A stretch of DNA of 64,000 nt from the NCBI RefSeq assembly GCF_023684385.1, contig NZ_JAGSOJ010000004.1, positions 62,001-126,000 on the forward strand, given 5' to 3'. This stretch comes from Oceanirhabdus seepicola. GTDB lineage: Bacteria; Bacillota; Clostridia; Clostridiales; Clostridiaceae. Under the pieces are notes generated by a model, which saw only the letters and a list, made by a program, of their open reading frames with translations, had not been told where the DNA came from and searched no databases. The position numbers and the translations under genes are program-made. Positions 51,371 to 61,700 of this stretch are shown piece after piece (the stretch's first letter is position 1; the number at the start of each line of letters is the position of its first letter).

Positions 51371-51637
51371 TCAAACTAAAAAATACAATACTGCAAATAA
51401 TATCACAATTGCCCCCATAAATATTAAAGTTATTCCTATCAACCTAAAAATGAATTTGTTCCATTTAACAGAAGTAGGTTTAACATAAAAAAATAGACTA
51501 GGATATTTTTCTTGGTGTTTCAATGATTTTTTATACCAATATTCAGCTATAAATTCTAAATTACACAATATATATATCCCTAAAGGCACAAATAAAGCAA
51601 AAACTACGCTCATTATTCCTGGTGCCATTATTTCCAT
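51371..51637 (-). CDS. Small two-helix membrane protein
   Basis: 88 residues: one membrane helix at about 7-27 (SVVFALFVPLGIYILCNLEF), a basic middle (YWYKKSLKHQEKYPSLF), and a second at about 66-87 (LIGITLIFMGAIVILFAVLY). I do not recognise the family. It lies downstream of the yeh-like cluster on the same strand, but a half repeat separates it from the 89-residue gene. Confidence 0.6.
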   Translation of the reverse strand: MEIMAPGIMSVVFALFVPLGIYILCNLEFIAEYWYKKSLKHQEKYPSLFFYVKPTSVKWNKFIFRLIGITLIFMGAIVILFAVLYFLV

Positions 51638-51662
51638 TTCCTATACACCTCTCATATCCCCT

Positions 51663-51700
51663 AATAAATTAATGAACCGTCCCCAGATTGAGTCTATTTG
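51663..51700. repeat. Half copy of the GGGGACGGTTC palindrome (c)
   Basis: Right arm only (AAATTAATGAACCGTCCCC then AGATTGAGTC). It ends 2 bases from the stop of the 89-residue gene. Confidence 0.85.
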
Positions 51701-51702
51701 TC

Positions 51703-51972
51703 CTAAACCAATTCCCCTATAAATCCATACCCACATATAATATAATACTTCTCCACTAGCTGTTCAGTAACATCCTCTGTAGAATGTATACTTTTATTCA
51801 TAAGCTCTTTAAATTGTTCAAGTTCACTCTTAAGATTGTCCATTCCAATCCTATCAACTTTTTCAATTAACTTTTCAAGCTCTTTCTTATCGGATTCCCT
51901 CACTGTATTAAGCCCGTAAATTGCAAGTCCAAGAAGGAAACTATTTAATTCACTTAATATCTCCTGCACCAT
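51703..51972 (-). CDS. Small helical protein downstream of the yeh-like cluster
   Basis: 89 residues, all helical: LSELNSFLLGLAIYGLNTVR, then KKELEKLIEKVDRIGMDNLK and EQLVEKYYIICGYGFIGELV. No metal or membrane motif stands out beyond two amphipathic helices. It is about 80 bases beyond the stop of the SWIM protein gene on the same strand and could be the last member of the operon. I do not recognise it. Confidence 0.6.
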   Translation of the reverse strand: MVQEILSELNSFLLGLAIYGLNTVRESDKKELEKLIEKVDRIGMDNLKSELEQFKELMNKSIHSTEDVTEQLVEKYYIICGYGFIGELV

Positions 51973-52050
51973 ATTATCACTCCCTTAGACGTACTTAAAA
52001 TAAATTATTTGCATTAATTGTTATTGCATAATAAGAAACAAATCCGCCCT

Positions 52051-53862
52051 CTAGTCTATGTGAATATTCTCAATTTCTCCGTTCTTATAATGAAAACTTA
52101 TTGGGTGTATAAAATACTCTCCATCTAATTTATACACTCTTCCTAATACTCTATACCCTAACTTATTTTTCTTTACTGCTCGTTCAAGAGCTCTTATTAA
52201 AACTTCATTCTCTTTGTTAAACGGCACTAGTATACTCATTATATCTCCGAATTGATCGTACATCTCGATGGTTAATCTCTGGTTAACCTGATCAAAATCA
52301 GCTTCTCCATATTCATTAGGTTCTATCAATAGTATATTCTCAAGTTCTTCTCTCTCAATTATTGAGAACATAAAATTCTTCTCCTTGTCCTCTCTAATCT
52401 TTCTCCATTCTTTATATAGTATTCCCTTGAAATCCAAAGTAGAAATTGAACTCTTTCTGATAATATCACCATTGATTTCCTTTGAAGATGATATCCTGTT
52501 ATTTCTGTTCACCCTACAATTACTAAGAATAAGCTCTCCCCTACATATATCCTTCATGGATGCTTGTATATTCCATTTACCTTGAGAAATATAAAGTGAT
52601 GATAACTTTCTCTGTCTCTGATTATCATAGTATGTAGGCATAATATCATTAAATGAAAAAAGCTTGTTTTTTTCTTCATTATAGAAATAGTATGTTAACC
52701 CTTCATATCCTGAAGAAGCATGCCATGCTGAAGCTCCAATTCCATTGAGATGGAGATCACCAATAGGAATATATTTTGTCTTTTTCTCTCCTATAATATT
52801 AGTAAGTATATTATAATCTTTGCATTTCTCTATTGAAGATATAATTAAAAATATACGAGTAAGATGTTTAAGATACCCCTTTGTAGAGAAAGATGAGTGT
52901 TTTTTAAAATACCCCTCAAGCATTGATTTCAATCCTCTCAACATCTTTTCTAATCTAGGAAGCTCCACATTTCCACAATGAATTGCTTCCAGTTCTATAT
53001 CTTCCAATATACTTACTGGCATTCTAGATAGTCCCGATTTACTTATTCTATTTATCAATTTCTTTGTACTTGCAAGTTTATCCTCTGAGATACACCTTTC
53101 CCCATTCTTGCCCATGTATTCTATTAAAATTTCCTTTATCTTAGAAAACTCTATAAATTCATTATCAATAAGGTATGCTATTATTCCCTCAACTTTGTGA
53201 GAACATATTTCTCTATCTTTACATGAACATAACATATTCTTAACAGTTCCCTTACTAGGTAAGATTACTTCTATCCCATCATAGAGCTTTACCTTTATAG
53301 AGCTATTCTTACTGACACTATATTCTATTCCAAAATTCATACGGAAGAAAATCTCTTCCAATTCAGACACTTTAATATCATTCAATAACTGAAGAAGATT
53401 AATTTTCTCTATCCACTTAAACTTCTCCTGCCTTGCTACTTCTCCGCTTTTGAAAGCTTGTCTACCTTCACATGCTTCCCCACTTTTAGCAACATGTCCA
53501 TCTTTGCCTACTTCTTTCTCTTCACCCTTTTCTAATAACTCCTCACCTACGTCATCCCCCTCTTCACTTAAAAATTCCTTCTTAAGAAGAAGAATGGCAA
53601 TTATCCTGTGCTTACAGATTGCTTTAGATGGACAATTACATCTCATTTCCTCATAAGACTCTCCAATGTCACATTCACTACCATCACTTAATATACAATG
53701 AACATAATTATCAATAAGATTATATTCCATTGTTATTCCTTTATCTATCTCCTTGTTTGCTCTCTTGTATAATCCCTTATTTGCAAAGTTTATTATGTAC
53801 TCTTCACTACACAGTTCTAGAAATTGTTTTATCCCATCTAACTTATTATTTCTGCTATCCAT
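52051..53862 (-). CDS. yehQ: Double SWIM zinc-finger protein (YehQ-like)
   Basis: 603 residues. Two SWIM-type zinc sites are clear: C75-x-C77-x5-C83-x-H85 (CNCPSKAICKH) and C212-x-C214-x5-C220-x-H222 (CSCKDREICSH), separated by a Glu/Lys/Gly-rich linker. The remaining 380 residues are mixed alpha/beta without a recognised fold. SWIM sites bind nucleic acid or protein partners. The gene overlaps the VWA gene upstream by 25 bases, so it is translationally coupled. Order and type match E. coli yehQ, whose function is unknown. Confidence 0.82.
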   Translation of the reverse strand: MDSRNNKLDGIKQFLELCSEEYIINFANKGLYKRANKEIDKGITMEYNLIDNYVHCILSDGSECDIGESYEEMRCNCPSKAICKHRIIAILLLKKEFLSEEGDDVGEELLEKGEEKEVGKDGHVAKSGEACEGRQAFKSGEVARQEKFKWIEKINLLQLLNDIKVSELEEIFFRMNFGIEYSVSKNSSIKVKLYDGIEVILPSKGTVKNMLCSCKDREICSHKVEGIIAYLIDNEFIEFSKIKEILIEYMGKNGERCISEDKLASTKKLINRISKSGLSRMPVSILEDIELEAIHCGNVELPRLEKMLRGLKSMLEGYFKKHSSFSTKGYLKHLTRIFLIISSIEKCKDYNILTNIIGEKKTKYIPIGDLHLNGIGASAWHASSGYEGLTYYFYNEEKNKLFSFNDIMPTYYDNQRQRKLSSLYISQGKWNIQASMKDICRGELILSNCRVNRNNRISSSKEINGDIIRKSSISTLDFKGILYKEWRKIREDKEKNFMFSIIEREELENILLIEPNEYGEADFDQVNQRLTIEMYDQFGDIMSILVPFNKENEVLIRALERAVKKNKLGYRVLGRVYKLDGEYFIHPISFHYKNGEIENIHID

Positions 53863-54941
53863 TTAGATAATCCCTCCGGAGTTAACGCTGCCACATCAGC
53901 TCCCATATTTCTGAGATTCTGTGCAGCCTGTTTGTCATAAATTCCTGTACAAGTATCATCAAGTGAAGTTAATACCATCAACCTAGCCCCTGAATCTATT
54001 ATCTTTTGAGCTTCCCTATACATAGCTGTAACAGAGCCATTTTCATACAAATCACTTATTAGAACTACTATTGTTTTCTGTGGTTCCGTTATAAGCTCAT
54101 TACAATATCCCAATGCTTTGAAAATATGAGTTCCTCCACCAAGCTGTACACTCATCATAGTTCTAACTGGGTCATCAATATATTCACTTAAATCAACAAC
54201 CTCTGTATCAAATATAATTAGCTTGGTCTTAAGCATTGGAAGACTCGCGAATATCCCAGCCATAACAGCACTGTGTATTACAGAATTTATCATACTTCCA
54301 CTCTCGTCAACTGCAATCACAATATTCCACTTGTTATTACTCTTGATTCTGCTATTGTATATAACCTTCTCAACTATTATCTTCCCAAGATCATTATTAT
54401 AATTTTTGAGATTCTTCATAATAGTTCTCTTTATATCAATATTATTTTTATTTTTTAGGTATCCCTGATTACTTTTATCTAATTTACCAACAATACTTTC
54501 TTTTATCTCATTCTCTAATTCCTTTTGTATCTCCATTGCAACCTTTTTTACTATTCTCTTTGCTGCATCAAGAACATCACTGTTCATTAAATCCTTCATC
54601 TGTAGAATAGATTTAAGTAGGTCCTTATTAGGTTCAAGCTTTTCCAGTACTTCCTTATCTGTGAGCAGCTCTTTCATATTATATTTTTCAAGAGCATGAT
54701 TTTCAAGTATCTCCACAACTTCCACTGGAAACAATTCTCTTACCTTTGTTATCCATTTAGGGACATTTAGCATCCTGCTGTCGCCCCCTCTTACTCCCAT
54801 CTCTTCGTTATATTCTCTTCCATATAAGAATTCCATGGTTTCATCAATCTCAATAACTCCTCTATCGTCACCTATTGGAAGTTGATTTTCAGAGAACCGT
54901 CCCAATATTAACCTCCATCTATTCAAAGCATCTCTATCCAT
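53838..54941 (-). CDS. yehP: VWA-domain protein (YehP-like)
   Basis: 367 residues. The N-terminal 200 residues are helical (GRFSENQLPIGDDRGVIEID near the start); the C-terminal part is a von Willebrand A domain with a complete metal-ion site: D212-x-S214-x-S216 (DESGS), T271 (GGGTH), and D297 (ISDLYENGS). A charged helical stretch at about 95-160 could bind the AAA+ partner. It overlaps DUF5682 by 8 bases upstream and the SWIM gene by 25 bases downstream. MoxR AAA+/VWA pairs act as remodelling chaperones. Confidence 0.88.
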   Translation of the reverse strand: MDRDALNRWRLILGRFSENQLPIGDDRGVIEIDETMEFLYGREYNEEMGVRGGDSRMLNVPKWITKVRELFPVEVVEILENHALEKYNMKELLTDKEVLEKLEPNKDLLKSILQMKDLMNSDVLDAAKRIVKKVAMEIQKELENEIKESIVGKLDKSNQGYLKNKNNIDIKRTIMKNLKNYNNDLGKIIVEKVIYNSRIKSNNKWNIVIAVDESGSMINSVIHSAVMAGIFASLPMLKTKLIIFDTEVVDLSEYIDDPVRTMMSVQLGGGTHIFKALGYCNELITEPQKTIVVLISDLYENGSVTAMYREAQKIIDSGARLMVLTSLDDTCTGIYDKQAAQNLRNMGADVAALTPEGLSKWIAEIIS

Positions 54942-57408
54942 CTAAAATACTCCATTCCCTTAACAATTCTTTAGCCTTATTATCAATTTCCTTTGCTATG
55001 ATCATCTGATCTTCACCTACTGCTTTATTGAATAATATATCAACAGAACTTTTGTTATATATGTTTCCTATCATTTGTCCAATAGAATTTATTTCCCTTG
55101 GCATAAATGAACTGAATGCATATCTGAGTTCTGGCAATATTTCCATAAACTCATGGCTTTCTAGCCCTACCACATAATCATTAAGCATATCTATCATATA
55201 TCTATCCATGAGAACTATATCTCTTCCTGTTGAAAAAAGGCCCTTTAAGAAAGAAGCACACTTTCTTCGCTCTTCTCCTGATCCTTTTATATAAGAATTA
55301 ATCTTCTCCATAATTTCACTCTGATCTATACGATTCCAACCATATAGCACACCAATTATTGCACCTTCTATAGTAGGTTGAACATCATTCCTTTGGGCTA
55401 TATCTATTAACTTGTCTATAAAAAGTTCCTCATCACATATACTCTCACTACAAATAAAGTTTAATTTCTTGATACCTTCTATATATATCATCTCATCAAA
55501 TTTCGATACATCCTTTATCCCATCTATCATCAATATAGCTTTCTCATATGCCCTTTTTTGTAGTTTCTTAAATGCCTCTTCTATTTCTTTGTCCACTTCA
55601 TCTTTCAATAAGAAACACATATAATTGGCACAGTCAACCAGTGATAAAAATGAGCCATCATCTTCTATACTTTTAAATATTTTCTCTACTATATCATAGA
55701 CATTTGAATTAAGCCCCATTATCATGCTTCTCACAAGTGATAATGCTGCTAGTCCACTATGTCCTTTTGCATTCTCTACCTCTAATCTAAGCATCTCTTT
55801 TGCAGCTTCTTTTATGCTTCCACCATATAATGATAGCTCAATCAAACTTCTTTCCACTTCTGGAGTCCACATATATGTCCATGTTTCCCTCTTAAGGTTT
55901 ATATCTTTACCACTTATCCTGTCAGCCCCTTTTGTCATTATGCAAAATCCACAGTCAAGATATTTCATCATATGAAAAAACACACTTATACTTTTATGAA
56001 GTTTCTTCTTATAAATCTCTAAGATTTTTTCACCCTTTTCCATTGTGTTGATTTTCAATTTATACTTCTTGCACATATCCTTGAAATCTTTCACAATAGG
56101 AGGGATATCTATATTAGAAGTGACTACACCTACCTTATTACCAACCATACATTTTCTTAGTATCTCTAATGGTTTATTGTTTAGCTCACTATATTCTCCT
56201 TTTATAAAAGAACTTCTTACACCTTCACATATCTCATTAACTCCACAGCTTTTCTTATCTCTTAAAGATGCTAGTCCATTTGCCATAACAAAAGCCTGTA
56301 TCCCATCATCAGTTGAAGTTGCTTCTCCCTCTTTTCTCAATGTTCTACTACACTTTGCAATGAAATACTTCACAGAATTCTGGTATACTAACTTTGATTT
56401 TTCTATAGGTATATCATAATCTTCATTCACATTATTAATCTTTCTATCATGTTTCTGGATTTCATCCCATACTTTGCTATAGAAAGCTGTGTAGGGCATT
56501 CCACTTGCATATCCACTTAAGGCATCGCTGTGTTCATAAGAATATGGAATTATATACGCATTACTATCATCCGCTTTCACCTTGGCAGATTTTTTGAGAT
56601 TAAAGTTCTCATCACTCTTGAGCATTTTTATAATTCCATATGTATGGAATCCACCTGTAACAACAAGAATTCTCTTGTATTTCTTTCTTGTCTCTTGAAT
56701 TTTCCCAGCCATATACCGTTCTCTCGATATACACCCTTCCTCCTCAAGTATCGCCTCATCATCTCCAACTCTTATCATATAACAATAGGCTAACATATCT
56801 TCTATAAATTCTTCACTTGGTACATCTAAGCCCTTTATTTCAAAATACTTCTCCCAGAACTCATGAAAATCTTTTGTATTCCCCTGTTTACACACTTTTT
56901 TTAAGAACTCACCTCTTTGAAGATATTTATCATCAGTGTATTCCTGTTTCTTCATTTTCTCCCTTATGCCCTTACCTTCCTTTGAAGCCAAAAGAATATC
57001 TTCATAAGGAAGATCTATAAACTCAACATGGATTCCTTTTTCTTGTCCATGTTTAAGAGAAAAATATTCTGGTGAATGTTTCAGCATTGGATAGTAACAC
57101 ATATACTTTCCCTTTTCCTCATCCAGTAGTTTCTTAGAATCAGTATAGGTATAATATATACTCAAGGGTGGTTTACTCTCATCATGAGTTATTCCCTCAA
57201 TAAGATTATTAGCATTGCTTGGACCTTCAATTAATATGGCATCTGGTTTGTACTTCTCGATAGTTTTCTTCAGATGGTATGTACAAATAGGACTATGATG
57301 CCTAACAGGGAAAAATACTATTTCCCTATTCAAGTCATATGCATCCTTTATAAGTTCCTTTAATTCATCTATTTTATCCAGCTCTTCGCATTGTAATACT
57401 CTTTCCAT
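54934..57408 (-). CDS. yehM: DUF5682 protein (YehM-like), TraB/EreA-like N-terminus
   Basis: 824 residues. The N-terminal 300 residues resemble the TIKI/TraB/EreA/ChaN group of metal-dependent hydrolase-like proteins: FFPVRHHSP (His37, His38), DAILIEGPSN (Glu61), SRERYMAGKI and VVTGGFHTYGI (His255). The C-terminal 500 residues are helical and repeat-like. The link to that superfamily is my inference from the motifs. It overlaps the AAA+ gene by 40 bases and the VWA gene by 8 bases. The natural substrate is unknown. Confidence 0.82.
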   Translation of the reverse strand: MERVLQCEELDKIDELKELIKDAYDLNREIVFFPVRHHSPICTYHLKKTIEKYKPDAILIEGPSNANNLIEGITHDESKPPLSIYYTYTDSKKLLDEEKGKYMCYYPMLKHSPEYFSLKHGQEKGIHVEFIDLPYEDILLASKEGKGIREKMKKQEYTDDKYLQRGEFLKKVCKQGNTKDFHEFWEKYFEIKGLDVPSEEFIEDMLAYCYMIRVGDDEAILEEEGCISRERYMAGKIQETRKKYKRILVVTGGFHTYGIIKMLKSDENFNLKKSAKVKADDSNAYIIPYSYEHSDALSGYASGMPYTAFYSKVWDEIQKHDRKINNVNEDYDIPIEKSKLVYQNSVKYFIAKCSRTLRKEGEATSTDDGIQAFVMANGLASLRDKKSCGVNEICEGVRSSFIKGEYSELNNKPLEILRKCMVGNKVGVVTSNIDIPPIVKDFKDMCKKYKLKINTMEKGEKILEIYKKKLHKSISVFFHMMKYLDCGFCIMTKGADRISGKDINLKRETWTYMWTPEVERSLIELSLYGGSIKEAAKEMLRLEVENAKGHSGLAALSLVRSMIMGLNSNVYDIVEKIFKSIEDDGSFLSLVDCANYMCFLLKDEVDKEIEEAFKKLQKRAYEKAILMIDGIKDVSKFDEMIYIEGIKKLNFICSESICDEELFIDKLIDIAQRNDVQPTIEGAIIGVLYGWNRIDQSEIMEKINSYIKGSGEERRKCASFLKGLFSTGRDIVLMDRYMIDMLNDYVVGLESHEFMEILPELRYAFSSFMPREINSIGQMIGNIYNKSSVDILFNKAVGEDQMIIAKEIDNKAKELLREWSILDG

Positions 57409-58481
57409 GCTTCGCCCTCTTTCTTGCTTCTATCCTTAATAACTGATGAGAAGTAATTCTTTAACTTTCCAACATCTTCTCTATTCTCTTTTACCACTGC
57501 ACCCATAACATTCTGAACAACCCTATCCATTGTTATCTTTCCATCACCATAGTAATATGCTCCAAGAGCTGTCTGTATATATACAGATACAGCCTCTGCA
57601 GTACTCATTACCGCATCCATCTTTTCAATTCTTGCTCCATCACTTGATATTCCCTCTCTCAGTTCATGGAATGTAACTGCTAATATCTCAGCAGCACTCT
57701 TGTCCACAGTCATATCAATATTATTATCCTTAAGATATTTTTCAGATTCCTTTTCTATTATTTCCATCTCAAGAGATATATTACTTACTGGGAAAACAGT
57801 TTCGAAGTTGAATCTTCTCTTTAGGGCACTACTCATATCATTTACCCCTTTATCTCTTATGTTTGCAGTTGCAATAACATTAAATCCTGGCTTTGCATAC
57901 ACAACTCCCTCATTTCCAAGTTCGGGAATATTAAGTACCTTATCACTCATTATACTTATCAAACTATCCTGTATCTCAGAAGGACATCTAGTTATCTCCT
58001 CAACCCTTGCAAGGGATCCAACTTCCATACCCTTCATCAAGGGTGATGCTATTAATGATTTTCTACTTGGTCCATTAGATAATAACATGGCATAGTTCCA
58101 TGAATATTTAACCATATCTTCTGTAGTACCTGCTGTTCCTTGAATAGTATTACTACTATCTCCTGATATAGCTGCACTTAAAAGTTCACTGAGCATACTC
58201 TTAGCAGTACCAGGCTCACCAACTAACATCAGTCCCCTGTTACCAGCTAAAGTAACAATACACCTTTCGATAAGTGCATCATCCCCATAGAACTTTTTCT
58301 TTATCTCTATCTTTTCACCATTAAACTCTATAGGTTCATTCCTACCAATTATGAAATCCCTAACTGCTCTTGGGGATAACCTCCAATTGGCCGGTTTTGA
58401 CTCAGTATAAAAATTTTCCAACGCATCTAATTCCTTTTTATATAACTCCTCTGCAGCAGGTCTTAATATTCTATTATTCAT
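57369..58481 (-). CDS. yehL: MoxR-type AAA+ ATPase (YehL-like)
   Basis: 370 residues. Walker A is GEPGTAKS (88-95). The Walker B position reads ARVEEI (Glu161-Glu162), i.e. Glu-Glu instead of the usual Asp-Glu of MoxR proteins. Sensor 1 is in IATANIRD (Asn207) and the arginine finger in LKRRF (221-224). The helical lid follows. It should form a ring that acts with the VWA protein. It ends inside the DUF5682 gene (40-base overlap). The gap of about 300 bases upstream of it holds two decayed repeats. Confidence 0.88.
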   Translation of the reverse strand: MNNRILRPAAEELYKKELDALENFYTESKPANWRLSPRAVRDFIIGRNEPIEFNGEKIEIKKKFYGDDALIERCIVTLAGNRGLMLVGEPGTAKSMLSELLSAAISGDSSNTIQGTAGTTEDMVKYSWNYAMLLSNGPSRKSLIASPLMKGMEVGSLARVEEITRCPSEIQDSLISIMSDKVLNIPELGNEGVVYAKPGFNVIATANIRDKGVNDMSSALKRRFNFETVFPVSNISLEMEIIEKESEKYLKDNNIDMTVDKSAAEILAVTFHELREGISSDGARIEKMDAVMSTAEAVSVYIQTALGAYYYGDGKITMDRVVQNVMGAVVKENREDVGKLKNYFSSVIKDRSKKEGEAWKEYYNAKSWIK

Positions 58482-58504
58482 CTTTTCACCTCAAATTTTT
58501 TTCT

Positions 58505-58597
58505 TTTTGTTAATTAATAGTTAACTAGTAAGTATGGTAGTTTATTTTATAAAATACCCGACCCACCGTCCACTTGTTATTTATTCTCTTACGCCTA
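58505..58597 (-). mobile_element. Decayed, internally deleted copy of the 158-bp MITE-like element
   Basis: AACTAGTAAGTATGGTAG with TTTATTTT matches the right part of the intact elements (AACTAGTCAGTATGCTAG, TCTATTTT) with 3 mismatches in 26, and ACTTGTTATTTATTCTC then CGCCTAA matches their left end. The central hairpin part of about 65 bases is missing. No clean target duplication remains. It lies between the AAA+ and DUF4132 genes. Confidence 0.65.
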
Positions 58598-58604
58598 ACT
58601 TAAA

Positions 58605-58707
58605 TATAGAGATTCCAAGTTAAAACTAAACTTATACACACTCAAAACTCATTGAAGCGCTGCGATTTTGAGATATGTATAAATAAAGTTTAACTATGGA
58701 TTCTATA
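58605..58707. repeat. Approximately 100-bp imperfect palindromic element (family shared with 2774-2874)
   Basis: Outer arms TATAGAGATTCCAAGTTAAA and the complement of TTTAACTATGGATTCTATA pair with few mismatches, and pairing continues over about 45 bases per arm. The core (AAACTCATT, GATTTTGAG, GTATAAATAAAGTTT) resembles the element at 2774-2874. It fills the gap between the DUF4132 and AAA+ genes together with a decayed MITE. Confidence 0.65.
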
Positions 58708-58787
58708 TATATATCAAAACAAAGGGAATGAAACTTTGAAAGAATCGCTTCTTTTCTTCATCCCCCCAATAAATTTTTGTTTTTATT

Positions 58788-61700
58788 TTAAGATAGTTTT
58801 ACTGCATTATATTGACCATGTTTCTTCCAATTAGTATCTCTATCGACGCATTTCTCAGTTACCTTGCTTAGATCATAAGCTATCTCACTAAAAATTCTTG
58901 CTGGAACATCTTTTGGGTTTATAACAGTATTTTTACTTACATTGTCATACACATAGCTTCCTCTTTTAACTTTTCCAGCCTTATAGAATACATAATCAAA
59001 GACCATAGCCTCTTCTCCATCATATGCAGTCATTCCAACCCATAGTCCACTCATACTAAGCTCTACTCCGATATCTCCAATCTCTTTACAGAACTCCTCA
59101 TATCCACCACCATCTCGAATGCTTCCTTTTTCCCACTGGAATTTCGATAATTTTCCAAGAAGTGATATTCCATTCATATTGAATCCTGCAAATCTTTCTA
59201 TTGTCAGTCTCTCAATTTCGTCTTCTGTTACTTTAAATATTTCTCTATCAATTTGCAGTAACGGTTGTTCAACTTCATAATCTTCAAGTTGTTCTTTCCA
59301 CTGTTCAAGTACATCTTCTTCCAATTCTATAGGATGTACCAAACCTATGAATGCCTTATCACCGTACTTGTCCTTTTGTTCATCCATAAGGAATTCTTCC
59401 TCATCATATGTATTGAAAGTTCCATCTTCCATATATCTAAAGCTATCTTTAAGCTCTTCGCCATCATATGCTCCCCAGATAAGTCCTGTGGCAAACTTAT
59501 GCATTATATTATTATCAACAAAAAGCTTCTTCCATTTCTCAGCTGTCCACTTTCTATTCACAGACAATGCAAGTTCTAATCTATCTCTTTGAATTTCTAC
59601 AACATTCTTAAGCTGTTTTTTCAATACCTTAAACTCATCTCTTGCCTTAGTTGCCATTTCCGGATCATCTTTTTTACCTACAGCTGGTAGATTCTTAAGC
59701 TTCTTTCCATCCTCATTATAAACCTCAAGTGTAAGTTCATTTGATAAACTCACCTTAAACTTTCTAGGTCCATAATCAAATACTTGCTCCCCACTCTCAT
59801 CAAATCCTAATGTTGGTATCAATCTATCTGAAAGTTCTTCTGGATGAATGTTTAGCTCTTTTGCTGCAATCTCTAAAGCCTCCACAGCAGCCTTTTTAAC
59901 CTGTTTAAACTTGAATTTTCTGCTCAATCCATCAATGAATAGTAAAGCTTCATCACTTCCATTTAGTCCAAGTGCCTTTACAGCATATGTTGCCATAGTT
60001 CCTCTTGAAGCATTAGGCCACTCTTTAATATTTTTCTGAAGAAGATTAATCGTTCTTCTATCTCCATATATAGCAGAGAATATTAATACCCACTTTCTTT
60101 TTGCCTCAGCTCTATTGTTCAGCCAAAGATTAAGAAGTGCGAAGGCAGCATTTTCAAGATCTTCTCTATTTATGTATGAGGCAATCTTTTCTCCTTCTGG
60201 GTTTAATGTTATTCCATCTGTATCGCTATATGTTATAAAAAGATGTTTAAACACTAATTCACTTATCTCTTCTTCACTATTAACATATCTCATCTTAGGC
60301 ATGTCCGCTCTATCAATCCACTTTATCTTTGTTGTCTTATTTTTATTTATATGCTTTTCACAATATTTATCTATAGATAACTCTCCATCATTAGAGTTTT
60401 CTCCTTGTCCACCATCTTCTGTTCCACCTATGGCTTCATATATCTTATTCTTTACTTTTGAACTCTTCTCCCCTTCTACCATTGAAGCGAATTTTTCTTT
60501 AATCTCATTATCAAGCATAGATGAAAGCACATCAACTGCCACTTCTCTTGATGATGCTTTTTTACTTTCCAGCATATCCATAGCAATTTGCTTTCCTTCA
60601 CCATATTTCTTTAAAGATAATATAACCTGCTCCTTTACCCCTTTTGCACTCTCTTCCATAGCAGATTTCAGCATCTTTTCATAAACAGCCTTGATAGTTT
60701 CATCACTTTTCTCATTTATTATTTTTCCTGTAAACTCTAGTAAAGCCTCTTTTCCTAAAACTTGACAATATTTAAATGACTCACATAAAACTCTAATTTT
60801 CTCTTTAGTTGTAGAATTTATTTCACGATTTACTTTCTTACATATAACCGCTCTACTATCCTGATCACCTAAGATAGTCATAAGTAATGCATTTATATAC
60901 ATTTCATCAACATCACTATCCCTACATATATTAATAAATTTATTTATGTATGTTCCATGATCCTGTTGTGCAAGACCTTCAACAAAAGCATATATAAGAT
61001 GATTATTATTAATTGCTAAGAAAGTCAAGTATTTTATAATTCTGTTTAATCTATCTTCTGATACAATTGTTCTCAATATACCAACTGAATAACATAAATT
61101 TCTCTTATTAGAATATAAATATCTGTTTCTGAAACCCTTTGGAAGTTTAATCTTTTCTAACTCTATCTTTCCTTCCATATAATCCTTGAAAGCATCAATA
61201 TCCTTCTGTTCAAAGCTCTCCTGACTCATAAATTCATTTAATTGATTTGCAAGATAGTGTTCAATATAATCTTTATATTCTGCTCCTTTTCCATCTTTTA
61301 TTAACTCATTTACCATAATTATTTTATATGAATAATTTGCTTCTGCTGCAGCTTCTTCAAATATAACCTTATCAAGCTTATAATATTTCTCTAACTCTTC
61401 ACTATCCAAAGATCTGTAACTTACCATAGACATATGAGCTATCCATTTCATAAATTCTTTCTTTCTCAAATTACTACTCTTACAAACTTCATATATTTTA
61501 TCATGACTGTTTTCATCATATCTATCTGCATAATTTAATTCATCATCTATATAATCATCTAGCTTTGCTAAAACAGCCATACCATCACAACTAAACAACA
61601 GCTCTAAGGTTCTATCACATATTTCTAAATCTTTTAAAAGATAACATAAAGAAATTAACCTTTTATGCTTCTTTCTTGAATATTTAAACTCTAAATTTTC

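Noticed and set aside
54893..54906. GAACCGTCCC inside the VWA gene resembling a half palindrome
   Set aside because: It lies in a conserved part of the coding sequence (GRFSENQ), is only 10 bases long, and has none of the AT-rich arm.
60115..60684. Long open frames on the plus strand opposite the DUF4132 gene (up to 189 codons)
   Set aside because: They lie wholly inside a well-supported gene, have no ribosome-binding site, and are Ser/Leu/Phe-rich as expected for the reverse strand of an AT-rich Lys/Glu-rich gene.
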